Shown here: positions 7,735-16,019 of the stretch, one piece after another
Numbering within the stretch: the first letter of the stretch is position 1
Layout: every line of letters starts with the position of its first letter
Assembly: GCA_015075375.1 (NCBI GenBank)
Contig: JABTUM010000001.1
Coordinates: 2,785,201 to 2,849,200 of the forward strand
DNA: 64,000 nt
Reading direction: 5' to 3'
From: Planctomycetota bacterium
GTDB taxonomy: Bacteria; Planctomycetota; SZUA-567; H5-PLA8
The notes under the pieces: generated by a model
Database searches by the model: none
Seen by the model: the letters and a program-made list of their open reading frames with translations, nothing else
What the model was told of the DNA's origin: nothing
Position numbers and translations under genes: made by a program

Positions 7735-8760
7735 ATGGCGCGCTTGTACCTTTCGCCCTCCGAACTGCACGCACGGATGATGCAGGATCTGAAACTTCCG
7801 CTGGCGTACCGCTCGGGGCCGGTGCCGGCCTGGCAGCGCAGATTACGTCCGAAACTGCGGGAGCTGGTGGGCGCGTGGCCGGCAAAGCGCGCTCCCTTAA
7901 AGGTACGGTCGTTCTGGAAGCGCGAGCATCCGCTGGGCCGGATCGAGAAGATCGCGTTCCAGGCCGAACCGTACAGCGACGCGCTGGCGTACGTCTGCCT
8001 GCCGCGAGACGTCAAGCCGCCGTACACGTGGTTCGTCTGCCTGCAAGGGCATTCGACGGGGATGCACAATTCCATCGCGGTGGATCGCGAGGACGAATCG
8101 AAGCCGATCGAGGTCCAGGGCGACCGGGACTTCGGCCTGGGTTGCATGAAGCGGGGCATCGCGGCGCTGTGCATCGAACAGCGTTCGTTCGGGTTGCGGC
8201 GCGAGCAGGTTCAGGAACGCAAGGCGCAGCACGGCTGCCACGACGCGACGATGCACGCGCTGATGCTGGGGCGGACGCTGATCGGCGAGCGCGTTTTCGA
8301 CGTGGACCGCGGCCTGGATTATCTGGAAACGCGCGGCGACGTGAACTGGAAGAAAGTCGGCGTGATGGGCAACAGCGGCGGCGGGACGATCAGCGTCTTC
8401 GCGGCGGCGCTCTTGCCGCGGCTGAAGTTCTGCATGCCCTCCTGCTACTTCTGCACGTTCCGGGGCTCGATCATGTCGATCGGGCACTGCATGGACAACT
8501 ACATCCCCAGTCTGCTGCTCCACGCCGAGATGCCGGATGTCATGGGCTTGTTCGCGCCGAAACCGGTGGTGGTGGTCGCGGGCCTGACCGACGAGATCTT
8601 CCCGATTAAGGAAGTACGTTCGGCTTTTAGGGACTTAAAACGCATCTATAAAGCGGCCGGCGCGGAGCGGCATTGCCACTTGGCGATCGGTCCGGAAGGG
8701 CACCGCTTCTATGCGGAGCTGGCTTGGCCGAAGATGCTCCAAGAGTTGAAATCCCACTAG
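7735..8760 (+). CDS. Alpha/beta hydrolase, probable esterase (acetyl-xylan-esterase-like)
   Basis: This 341-aa protein has an alpha/beta hydrolase fold with a visible triad. Ser214 lies in the nucleophile elbow GNSGGG, Asp286 in GLTDEIFP and His323 in GPEGHRF. The oxyanion region is around [12 protein letters not shown]. The layout matches the large dipeptidyl-aminopeptidase/acetyl-xylan-esterase-like group (Abhydrolase_7 type). No signal peptide is evident, so it acts in the cytoplasm or is anchored by a partner. GGGAG precedes the ATG. The gene is divergent from carA and is followed after 96 bp by a GH172-family gene, which fits carbohydrate side-chain removal, though esterase activity is inferred. 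Confidence 0.85.
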   Translation: MARLYLSPSELHARMMQDLKLPLAYRSGPVPAWQRRLRPKLRELVGAWPAKRAPLKVRSFWKREHPLGRIEKIAFQAEPYSDALAYVCLPRDVKPPYTWFVCLQGHSTGMHNSIAVDREDESKPIEVQGDRDFGLGCMKRGIAALCIEQRSFGLRREQVQERKAQHGCHDATMHALMLGRTLIGERVFDVDRGLDYLETRGDVNWKKVGVMGNSGGGTISVFAAALLPRLKFCMPSCYFCTFRGSIMSIGHCMDNYIPSLLLHAEMPDVMGLFAPKPVVVVAGLTDEIFPIKEVRSAFRDLKRIYKAAGAERHCHLAIGPEGHRFYAELAWPKMLQELKSH

Positions 8761-8776
8761 CCTCGCGGTCGCCGGC

Positions 8777-8805
8777 TTGCGGTGGCGCCGAAGGTGGGGT
8801 ATATA
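8777..8805 (+). promoter_or_regulatory. Putative promoter for the GH172-family gene (TTGCGG-N17-TATATA)
   Basis: TTGCGG at 8777-8782 and TATATA at 8800-8805 are separated by exactly 17 nt. The element lies 51 nt upstream of the ATG at 8857, in the gap after the esterase stop. Pattern-based call. Confidence 0.4.
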
Positions 8806-8856
8806 GAAGCAGACGCTCACTCGATTGCGCAACAATTAAAGCACAAGGAGCACCAC

Positions 8857-10005
8857 ATGTTGCTCGACTTGGCGCGGCTGCGCCGCCGCCGAACCGGCCG
8901 CACGTCCAGTTGGAACACCGCGGGACGCAATCAGGATTTCTGGTGGATCAAGAAAGGGCAAAGCCGCGTGCTGGCCGACCTGAAAGGCCCCGGCGTGATC
9001 ACGCATTTATGGCTCACCCAAGGACAGCATTACCGGGAAGTGCTGATCAAAATCACCTACGACGACGCACCGTACCCGAGCGTGCTCTGTCCGCTGGGCG
9101 ATTTCTTCGGGCTGGGCCACGGGATCGTGAACAGCTACCAGTCCCAGCTCTTCAGCGCTTCCACGGGGCAGAACAACCAGTTCAATAAAGGCTGCGCGCT
9201 GAACAGCTACGCGCCGATGCCGTTCAAGAAACGTGCGAAGATCGAACTGATCAACGAGGCAGCCGAGGATCATCGCCAGTATTTCTATGTGGACTACGAG
9301 CTGTACGACGAACCGTTGCCCGAGCTGGGCTACTTCCATGCCGAGTTTCGGCGCACGAATCCGTTTGGCGGGTGGGGGCACGAAGTCCGGGTGAACACGC
9401 CCGAAGCGAACGTGGTGATGAAAGAGAAGCTGGCCTGGGACACCAACTACGTGATCCTGGAAACGAAGGGCCGGGGGCATTACCTCGGCTGCAACCTGAG
9501 CGTGACGAATTTCCAGGGAACGTGGTGGGGCGAAGGGGACGACATGATCTGGGTCGACGGCTACAAGTGGCCGCCGGATCTGCACGGCACGGGCAGCGAG
9601 GACTATCTCAATCAGGCCTGGGGTATGCAGCCCAATGCGTTTCTGCGCAACGGCAGTTCGATTCACGAGGCGAACACGCGCGGCTATCAGACCAGCTACG
9701 TGCACCATTTGGAGAACCCGGTACGGTTCAACCGCGAGATCAAGGTCACCATCGAGCACGGGCACGGCAACCATCTGTGCAACGAAATGAGCAGCGTAGC
9801 GTATTGGTATGCCGAAAAGCCGTCGAAGATTGCAGCTCCGCCGCCCGTCGCCAAGCGCATGCCCGTCCTGCGCGATTCTTTGGGGAACTGGCTGTACGAC
9901 AAGAAAAACCAGTGCCCCGGCAAACCCGTGCCGCTCAACACCGAGATGAAAAAGATGAAGAAGGCATGGGTCCGGAAGCAAAAGGAAGCTGCCCGCAAGA
10001 AGTAA
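8857..10005 (+). CDS. GH172 (DUF2961) family glycoside hydrolase-like protein
   Basis: This is a 382-aa protein of the DUF2961 family, now glycoside hydrolase family 172. The characterised members include difructose dianhydride I synthase/hydrolase and related arabinan/fructan-acting enzymes. The typical motifs are present: RTSSWNTAGRNQDFWWI near the N-terminus, DFFGLGHG, WWGEGDDM (Glu226) and GTGSEDYLNQAWG (Glu248). The two Glu residues, ~22 apart, match the spacing of the family's catalytic pair. The start ATG has AAGGAG 6 nt upstream. No signal peptide is visible, so it is probably cytoplasmic. The C-terminal ~40 residues are Lys-rich. It probably acts on an oligosaccharide together with the preceding esterase. 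Confidence 0.88.
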   Translation: MLLDLARLRRRRTGRTSSWNTAGRNQDFWWIKKGQSRVLADLKGPGVITHLWLTQGQHYREVLIKITYDDAPYPSVLCPLGDFFGLGHGIVNSYQSQLFSASTGQNNQFNKGCALNSYAPMPFKKRAKIELINEAAEDHRQYFYVDYELYDEPLPELGYFHAEFRRTNPFGGWGHEVRVNTPEANVVMKEKLAWDTNYVILETKGRGHYLGCNLSVTNFQGTWWGEGDDMIWVDGYKWPPDLHGTGSEDYLNQAWGMQPNAFLRNGSSIHEANTRGYQTSYVHHLENPVRFNREIKVTIEHGHGNHLCNEMSSVAYWYAEKPSKIAAPPPVAKRMPVLRDSLGNWLYDKKNQCPGKPVPLNTEMKKMKKAWVRKQKEAARKK

Positions 10006-10017
10006 GCGCAGAAGCGG

Positions 10018-10045
10018 TTGAGCCCCCGGCGGCGGACGGTATCGT
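10018..10045 (+). promoter_or_regulatory. Putative promoter for the DinB-family gene (TTGAGC-N16-TATCGT)
   Basis: TTGAGC at 10018-10023 and TATCGT at 10040-10045 are separated by 16 nt and lie 28 nt before the ATG at 10073. Only a partial match to consensus, so low confidence. Confidence 0.3.
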
Positions 10046-10072
10046 GCATGCGTCCGCTTGGGAGGTTTTCCT

Positions 10073-10561
10073 ATGTCGCACCGCGCCGCGCTGGTTGAAG
10101 CCCTGGAAGCCAACCTCAACCGCACATTGGTGTATTTCGATGCGCCGGCCGATGCGCTGGCGCGAGCGTACGCGCCGGGCAAATGGACGCTGCAGGAGCT
10201 GCTGGTGCATCTCAGCGACACGGAGGCCGTATTTCTGGACCGCTTGCGGCGTATCGTGAGCGACGAAAAGCCGCTCTTGCTGGGCATGGACCCCGATCGC
10301 TGGGCGACCGGTCTGGATTACAAGCGCCGCGATGTGAAGCTCGCGAAGCTGCAATACGAAGCCGCCCGGCGCGGGATCATCGAACTGGCCGTGAAGGGTT
10401 CGCCCGCGCTGGATGCCCGCAGCGCGCCGCATTCGGAAGGCGGCACCCGGACCTTCGCGCAGATTTTGAAAACCGCGGTGGACCACGACGAACATCACTT
10501 GGAGCAGGCGCAGGCGATATTGGACGGGAAGACGTGGGTGGCTACGAAGAGCGGGTATTAA
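10073..10561 (+). CDS. DinB-family (DinB_2) four-helix protein
   Basis: This 162-aa protein has the four-helix DinB/YfiT fold. Metal-site histidines are visible in ELLVHLSDTEAVF (His ~45) and in VDHDEHHLEQA near the C-terminus, the usual three-His pattern. Members are metal-dependent hydrolases or thiol transferases (mycothiol/bacillithiol S-transferase-like) or have unknown function. GGGAGG lies 7 nt before the ATG at 10073, which supports this start over an in-frame TTG 15 bp upstream. The stop codon overlaps the stop of the convergent gene at 10558 by 4 bp. A second DinB-family gene lies at 60845-61324. Confidence 0.85.
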   Translation: MSHRAALVEALEANLNRTLVYFDAPADALARAYAPGKWTLQELLVHLSDTEAVFLDRLRRIVSDEKPLLLGMDPDRWATGLDYKRRDVKLAKLQYEAARRGIIELAVKGSPALDARSAPHSEGGTRTFAQILKTAVDHDEHHLEQAQAILDGKTWVATKSGY

Positions 10562-11181
10562 ATTTTGGCGCCAGAACCGGTGCGCGCATTTCGCCCGCTG
10601 GCTTGATGCATGCGCCAGAACAGGTAGACGCTTCCCGTCCAGCACGCCAGCATACAGAGCAATCCCGCCTGGCACGTCAGCCAGCCGATCAGCTTGGCTT
10701 GTCTGAGCACCCGCAGCTTGCCGAACAAAAACAACCAATCGTGCTGCGCGTCGCCGCCGCCGATGGTGACCAGCGGAAGAACCAGCTCGGTGGCATCGGC
10801 CATGTATACGCCGGTGTGGTAGCAGTTCGTCGCGAGCCACGCGAAACAGAAGCAGATCGCGAAGTAGTCGCGCTGCCGAAAGAACATGATCATGCTGCCC
10901 AGCGGCGCGGCGAACTGCAGGATTGTGCCGCCTGCCGCGCAAAGAAACGGGCCGAACCAACTGAAGAGCGGATGGCCGGCTTCGTGGATCGGCAAGTTCA
11001 GGCTGTGCAGCAGCGTCCAATACTGGGGATCCCAGAGCATACGCAGACCGATGTACACGCAGTAGGCCAGCAGCGGCGCGCGCACGAGCCAGCTGCGCCC
11101 ACGGCACCAGTCCAGCGCATCGGCGTGCACGAGGCCCGGGAATGCGCGGAGCCGTTCGATCCAGTTGGTGTCGGTCGCCAT
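10558..11181 (-). CDS. Polytopic membrane protein with HEAGH motif (M50-like), hypothetical
   Basis: This 207-aa protein has about four predicted membrane segments (APLLAYCVYIGLRML, LFSWFGPFLCAAGGTILQF, YFAICFCFAWLATNCY and LIGWLTCQAGLLCMLACW). Between the first two is PIHEAGHPLF, which contains the HExxH zinc-metalloprotease signature in the HEAGH form typical of M50/site-2 proteases. It is followed by a hydrophobic helix, as in that superfamily. It could be an intramembrane protease-like protein or one that has kept the motif without activity; a second ligand (NPDG-like motif) is not evident. It overlaps the DinB gene tail to tail. The next gene upstream on the same strand is 228 bp away. 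Confidence 0.7.
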   Translation of the reverse strand: MATDTNWIERLRAFPGLVHADALDWCRGRSWLVRAPLLAYCVYIGLRMLWDPQYWTLLHSLNLPIHEAGHPLFSWFGPFLCAAGGTILQFAAPLGSMIMFFRQRDYFAICFCFAWLATNCYHTGVYMADATELVLPLVTIGGGDAQHDWLFLFGKLRVLRQAKLIGWLTCQAGLLCMLACWTGSVYLFWRMHQASGRNARTGSGAKI

Positions 11182-11409
11182 GTCCGCTCCGGGCTCCCAC
11201 GTATTGTTACCATAGCTTCAGATTCTCGACCCCGCTCTATCGGCGAAAGACAAGCAATGCCGGAGGCTTCATCAGAGGACCCGCTCACGTACCGGACCGG
11301 TACTTAATACCCGAACGGCTTCAATGGTGCGCGATTGCGCCCCATAGGGTTGGAGCCTGGCATTCCCGCCGGAACGGCGGCTTTGCGATGATCAATGGAT
11401 GCCGCGACC

Positions 11410-12387
11410 CTAACTTAAGTGCTCGCCGGGGCGCGGGCGGATGTGGTGGCGGAGTTGCAGTTCCTTGGCGGCGTGTTCGAGGAAGGTGAGCAGTTGCGTG
11501 GCTTGGTCGGACTTCGCATCCAGAGCCATGCGGTGGAACTGCTGCTTGAGGCCGACGAAGTAGCGATTGGCGTCGAGGAGCCGTTTGGCAAGCAGCCGCG
11601 CGACGAACCAAGCCACGTCAACATGCGCATGGAACAGCTTCTCTGCGCTCTCGACCACTTGAAACGTACAGGGCTCCAGCGCGCGGACGGACGCGGTATG
11701 CCCGGTACCAAGCAGCGCCGAGATCTCGCCGAAGAGCACGCCGCGATCCCAAACCATGAACAACGGCGTTTCGTTCTTGAGCACTTCCACCGAACCGGTG
11801 CGCAGGATCAGCAGCTTTTCGTCCTTCACGCCTTGGCGCAGAATGGTTTCTCCGGGCAGGAACTGTTCGTATTTAAGCTGCGCGTTTTCGAGTCCGATGG
11901 CTTCGTAATGCTGGCGTTCGAAGAGCTTCCAGGACTGGTGCCAGTACTCGGTAAAGCGTTCGAGCCCGCTGGCCTCTTCGGCGGCGGAAACATGCACGGC
12001 TTTGGAGCGGCGCATGAACTCCTGGCGCTGATCGGCGAGGAAGTTGCTGGTCTCGACCAGCCGCCATGCCAGCGTCTCGGCGACCTCGCGGCAGACTTCG
12101 GGTTCCTGGCGCAGGAAGTTTTTGACGTCGCTGACCACCTTGGCGCGCACGGGCGTAAACGCGCGAGCCGTGGCCATATGCGGGAGCCCCATCAGCGCGC
12201 CGATCTCGCCAAGCAGCGCACCGGCGTCGCGCACCGAACAGATGCGCTCGCCGCCTTTTACGATCTCCACTTCGCCTTCCGAGAGAATGTAAAGCCGGTC
12301 GCTGCTCTCGCCTTCCTTGAGCAGCTCATGCCCCGCGGGAAAAGACTGGTCCTGAACCTCCGCCACCAGCTTGAGGATCGTATCCAT
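11410..12387 (-). CDS. Protein with two cyclic-nucleotide-binding (CRP-like) domains
   Basis: This 325-aa protein holds two cNMP-binding beta-roll domains. Residues ~5-115 contain LLGEIGALMGLPHMATARA and residues ~185-290 contain LFGEISALLGTGHTASVRA. Each matches the phosphate-binding cassette form GE-h-x-A-L...R-x-A. No HTH, kinase or channel domain is attached, so it is not a classical CRP transcription factor. The linker (~125-175) is helical and charged. The start ATG follows a region with no strong Shine-Dalgarno. It lies 83 bp downstream of the secreted-protein run on the same strand and could be co-transcribed. It might sense cAMP or a cyclic dinucleotide and act by protein interaction. 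Confidence 0.85.
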   Translation of the reverse strand: MDTILKLVAEVQDQSFPAGHELLKEGESSDRLYILSEGEVEIVKGGERICSVRDAGALLGEIGALMGLPHMATARAFTPVRAKVVSDVKNFLRQEPEVCREVAETLAWRLVETSNFLADQRQEFMRRSKAVHVSAAEEASGLERFTEYWHQSWKLFERQHYEAIGLENAQLKYEQFLPGETILRQGVKDEKLLILRTGSVEVLKNETPLFMVWDRGVLFGEISALLGTGHTASVRALEPCTFQVVESAEKLFHAHVDVAWFVARLLAKRLLDANRYFVGLKQQFHRMALDAKSDQATQLLTFLEHAAKELQLRHHIRPRPGEHLS

Positions 12388-12470
12388 GCGCGTTCGCCTC
12401 GGTCCCGGGGTTCCGGCAGGCCAAAGTGTCCGCCAACCGGCGCTCCCGTCAACCGTGTAGATCGCGGTAT

Positions 12471-14708
12471 TCAGTTGACGTTGGCGGCGCTGATCGCGAA
12501 GGGAGCCCCCGGCAAGTCCATCCAGCCGCCGCATTCGAACTCGTCTTTGCCTTCCGGTCCCATGCCGATGGTTTGCGGGCCGTTGGTGCCGAGGTGGAGC
12601 GCGCCGAACCGGTAGTTGATGATCTTGCGGCCTTTGAAGTCGCACACGGTGAGGATCGAGGTGCTGATACCATGCGTGTCGGCCACCTCTGCGTAAACGG
12701 GATCGAGCATGCGCGCGTCACGCAGCCGGCGGGTTACCCGTGCGGCATCGCCTTGCACCGAGACCCATTGAATCTCGCGATCGCCTCGGCAGACGGCGAT
12801 CAGGCCGAACGCACCGCGCTCACCGCGGCCTTTCGAATACGCAAGCCAAACCGGATTGCAGCCAAGCTGCAATTCTCCTGAGCGACCGATCTCGGCGGGG
12901 TTGGCGGGATCCTCGGTAGCCAACCCGCCGAGGCGATAAATCCCCAATTTGCCGTCGCGAGACGCAATGCAGGCTCGCGCATCGGCGCCGCCGGTCATGG
13001 CCGTGCGCACCGCCACGGGCTCAGCTACGTCCAGCGTCCTTACCACGATTGGCTTGAACGCCGGTGCGTGCTCGAAGGTATGGGGCCAGCGGTCCGGCTC
13101 GGGGCCGGCGTCGCGGGTTTTTCGATAAAGGGCGTCCGAGGTTGCGTACCTTGCGCGCACGTACTCGAACAGCGGTTGCAGATCGACGAATGCCGCTTTT
13201 GAATCCTGGCGCGAAATGACCACCGCATAGCCTGCGGAGCAAAGCCAGTGGGCATTGTTTCCCTTCGCAAAGGAATTGCGAACGCGCGCATCGTTCAGGT
13301 TGATCTCGCGCGGCAACGCGTTTTTTCCGTCGAGTGATTTCAGCCAGCTCCAGGTGCGATTGCCGCTCGCGCAGACTCCGCTGGGCAGGACGAGCCCCGG
13401 CAGATCGACGTAGCCCAGCAGTTTTATGCGCGTAAAGACCGCCACGTTAGGCAGGCACGGATGATCGTCCTGCCATTCATGCGCGAAGCGCGTCTCTTTC
13501 GCGCTGCTTTCCAGGGCCAGCACGGCAAGCTGCCCCTTCTTTTCCTTGAGATCGTGGACCGTGACGAGGGCAAACTCGTTGCGCGGCGTTACGCAAATCG
13601 AGGTCGGCAGCTTATGACTCGGAAATTGGAAAAACGGCAGGCTGCCCTTTGCGGTGCAGGTTCCGGCCGGAGCGACGAATCCGGAGTTGAAGAGAATCAG
13701 GCCGCAATTGGACCAGCCGCCCATGCCGCGCGCGATGGCAAGAGGCACTCCAAAGTTTCCGTTCGTGGCCGCGCGCCATGGCGCGTGTTCGAACGAAGGC
13801 TCCGGGCGCCATCCGCCCCACCACGGTGGCTGCGGCTTTTGAATAAAGCACTGGTGTGCCATCGATAGAATATCCACGCGATCGACGCCCAGCGCCGCGC
13901 CGTCGGTCACGTACAGCACCTGGCCTTGGGTCGAACTGTAGTCGCCGGCGGCTTCGGTGGGCGGACCGGCGCGTTGATAGATGAAGCCTTTTCCATTGCG
14001 CCCGGTGGTGCTGATTTTATCCGGCGGCAGGAACAGCTCGGGAAACGCGGCGGACTTTCCGCTTGGGTGGAGCTGCGCGTAATCCGGACCGAGCCGCCGG
14101 TCGAAGCCGGCTGTGCTCACGTTCGACCACTCGCGCAGCGCTTGTTCGAGATGGGGCGGAGTCGCTTTTTCGGAAGTACGGGGCAACGGACCCTTTGCAT
14201 TCGAGGCATCCGGCTTGGCTTCGATGCCTGCTTGTGAAGCGCGCTCGATGAATTTCCAGCGCGGCAGGAGCTGCGGCCCAAGGGCCGCATCGCAGCGGTG
14301 CGCCCGAGTCAGGAGTCGGTCGGCGGTTTCGGTCAAACCGTGTGCCAAGCAGAAATCGGCGAGCGCCAGGGCACGCGCTCCGTGATCCTGAAGGCAAGCC
14401 TCGGCCAGGGCGGAAAGTTCCGACGGAGGGAGCTTGGACCACTCCTGGTCTACCGCATGGCCTCGAACGTTGAGCTTCAGGAACCTGTGGTCGGCGCCGG
14501 CCAGTTCGGCGCGCTCGAGCTTGCCCAGAAACCGAAAGGGTACGACGAGTTTGGCTTTGGACTGTGCGGCCTCGCTCAGGAAGCCTTGCACCGCTTTGAG
14601 CGCATCGGCTGGAGCCGACGGCTGGTACGCCGGGGCTTCCTCGCCGCAGGCCAAGCCGCCCGCCCAAGCCAAGCAGATCGCCCAAGCCAAACCCGAATTT
14701 CGGAGCAT
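12471..14708 (-). CDS. Secreted protein, 745 aa, hypothetical
   Basis: The N-terminus is a signal peptide (MLRNSGLAWAICLAWAGG and then LACGEE), so the product is exported. The Cys after LA is not in a standard lipobox. Residues ~30-160 are helical and include an SH3-like or hinge segment with KLVVPFRFLGKLERAEL. The remainder looks like repeated beta-strands with many Trp/Gly (PQPPWWGGWRPEP and others), consistent with a beta-propeller, but I recognise no named family. The gene is last in a run on the minus strand: regulator (22279), giant secreted protein, SGNH esterase, and this gene, with gaps of 35, 19 and 35 bp. That suggests a shared role in degrading or sensing an extracellular polymer. 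Confidence 0.75.
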   Translation of the reverse strand: MLRNSGLAWAICLAWAGGLACGEEAPAYQPSAPADALKAVQGFLSEAAQSKAKLVVPFRFLGKLERAELAGADHRFLKLNVRGHAVDQEWSKLPPSELSALAEACLQDHGARALALADFCLAHGLTETADRLLTRAHRCDAALGPQLLPRWKFIERASQAGIEAKPDASNAKGPLPRTSEKATPPHLEQALREWSNVSTAGFDRRLGPDYAQLHPSGKSAAFPELFLPPDKISTTGRNGKGFIYQRAGPPTEAAGDYSSTQGQVLYVTDGAALGVDRVDILSMAHQCFIQKPQPPWWGGWRPEPSFEHAPWRAATNGNFGVPLAIARGMGGWSNCGLILFNSGFVAPAGTCTAKGSLPFFQFPSHKLPTSICVTPRNEFALVTVHDLKEKKGQLAVLALESSAKETRFAHEWQDDHPCLPNVAVFTRIKLLGYVDLPGLVLPSGVCASGNRTWSWLKSLDGKNALPREINLNDARVRNSFAKGNNAHWLCSAGYAVVISRQDSKAAFVDLQPLFEYVRARYATSDALYRKTRDAGPEPDRWPHTFEHAPAFKPIVVRTLDVAEPVAVRTAMTGGADARACIASRDGKLGIYRLGGLATEDPANPAEIGRSGELQLGCNPVWLAYSKGRGERGAFGLIAVCRGDREIQWVSVQGDAARVTRRLRDARMLDPVYAEVADTHGISTSILTVCDFKGRKIINYRFGALHLGTNGPQTIGMGPEGKDEFECGGWMDLPGAPFAISAANVN

Positions 14709-14743
14709 CCTGGAGGCCACGCGTTTCTTCCTGGGACGGTTCG

Positions 14744-16000
14744 TTACGGTACAACGCGCGCCGCTCCGCCGGCGAGGCAAACGCTCTCGATGCGAAGCTC
14801 CTGTTCCTTTCCGGGCGCAAAGACCGGTTCAAGCACCAGCTCATGTGTGCGCTCGGGGTCGAGCCCCGTGGCCACGAGGTGGCAGAGGTTGACGTTTCCG
14901 CCGAACTTAGCCGAGGAGGCATCGAATTCAGGGCCGCGGTCCTTATTCTGCACGTACGCGCCATCGATACGGATGCGGTACTTTCCAGACGCGGAAGTTT
15001 TGGTGCCGAAGAGCAGGACGGTGGCAGCCTGAAATCGGAGCGTCCAAGGCGCAACCGGGGCCTTGGTTTGCTCTGCCGGACTTTCGGCGTCGTCGGTCAC
15101 CTTTCCGGTCTGCGCGCGTACTTCGTCGTCCAGCCAGCGACTCATGACGGAGTCGTGCCAAGCGGCCGTTCGCAGCGGAGGCACGATGGCCCAACCCGAG
15201 GGCTTGGACTCGGCCAGAGCCAAGCGGTAGCGCGACCAAGTGAGGTAGGTGGCGCCGTGAAGCGGGCGCTCGGGAAGCTTGCAAACACGCTCTTCTTTCA
15301 CGCAGCGGGTAAAGGCTTCGAAGGCCGCTTCGGCAAAGATCAGATAGCCTTCGTCGCCCGGATGCGCAGGATCGAAAGGCCAAAGCTTTTGGAGTGTCGT
15401 CGCGCCGCTTTTGACTCGCCCGTGGACGCGCTCGACGGCATCGCCCGCGTACGTTCCGTAAGCCTCGGCCAGCGCCAGGTGCGCCTCGCGGCGCTTCATC
15501 CGCGGGAACCGGGACTCGTCGATATCGTACTGGAAGGGGAAGATGACCGGCAGAACGGGGCAGCGAGCATCGCCGATGGTGCGGCGGAGGATGGATTCGT
15601 ACGCCGCGAGCGAGTCCACGTCCTCGCCTTCGATCCCGTCGTTGGCCGTGAAGTCCAGGAAGAGCAGGTCAGGCTTATGGCGTAACACGTCCCGCTCGAG
15701 CCGGAAGACGCCGAGCAGCGAGCCGGTTCCGCCGATGGCGGCGTCGTGAAATTCGAACCGCGCCTGCGGGTAGGTTTCGCGAAGCATGCGTGCGACTTGC
15801 GCGCGGTAAGAAGTGTACGCCTGATCGCTGGCGTTGGCGCCCCAAGTCAGCGAACCGCCGAGGAAGACGACGCTGAGGCGCTCGCCGGCCTGCGCGCGTT
15901 TGGCGAAGGTCAGAAAGCTGGCTTCGCCCGCGGAGAGCGCCGCCGCGGCGCACGAGACGCCCAGCATCAGCGGAATGGCATTCGAACGGTGCGGACGCAA
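14744..16000 (-). CDS. Secreted SGNH/GDSL-family hydrolase
   Basis: This is a 418-aa exported esterase-like protein. The SGNH blocks are visible: block I SVVFLGGSLTWGANASD (Ser in GGSLT), block II Gly in AAIGGTGSLLG, block III Asn in DFTANDGIEG, and block V in FDPAHPGDEGY (Asp and His). About 170 further residues form a beta-rich C-terminal domain. The start is read as TTG at 16000, with GGGAG 7 nt upstream, giving a positively charged signal-peptide n-region (MRPHRSNAIPLMLGVSCAA). An ATG at 15967 is an alternative with a shorter leader. It lies 19 bp after the giant secreted protein gene and probably deacylates a carbohydrate. Confidence 0.9.
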   Translation of the reverse strand: MRPHRSNAIPLMLGVSCAAAALSAGEASFLTFAKRAQAGERLSVVFLGGSLTWGANASDQAYTSYRAQVARMLRETYPQARFEFHDAAIGGTGSLLGVFRLERDVLRHKPDLLFLDFTANDGIEGEDVDSLAAYESILRRTIGDARCPVLPVIFPFQYDIDESRFPRMKRREAHLALAEAYGTYAGDAVERVHGRVKSGATTLQKLWPFDPAHPGDEGYLIFAEAAFEAFTRCVKEERVCKLPERPLHGATYLTWSRYRLALAESKPSGWAIVPPLRTAAWHDSVMSRWLDDEVRAQTGKVTDDAESPAEQTKAPVAPWTLRFQAATVLLFGTKTSASGKYRIRIDGAYVQNKDRGPEFDASSAKFGGNVNLCHLVATGLDPERTHELVLEPVFAPGKEQELRIESVCLAGGAARVVP

Positions 16001-16019
16001 AGCGGTTCTCCCGAACGGG

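Noticed and set aside
6465..8609. A 714-codon open frame on the plus strand across carA and the esterase gene
   Set aside because: It is a GC-rich shadow frame over well-supported genes and has no domain or signal of its own.
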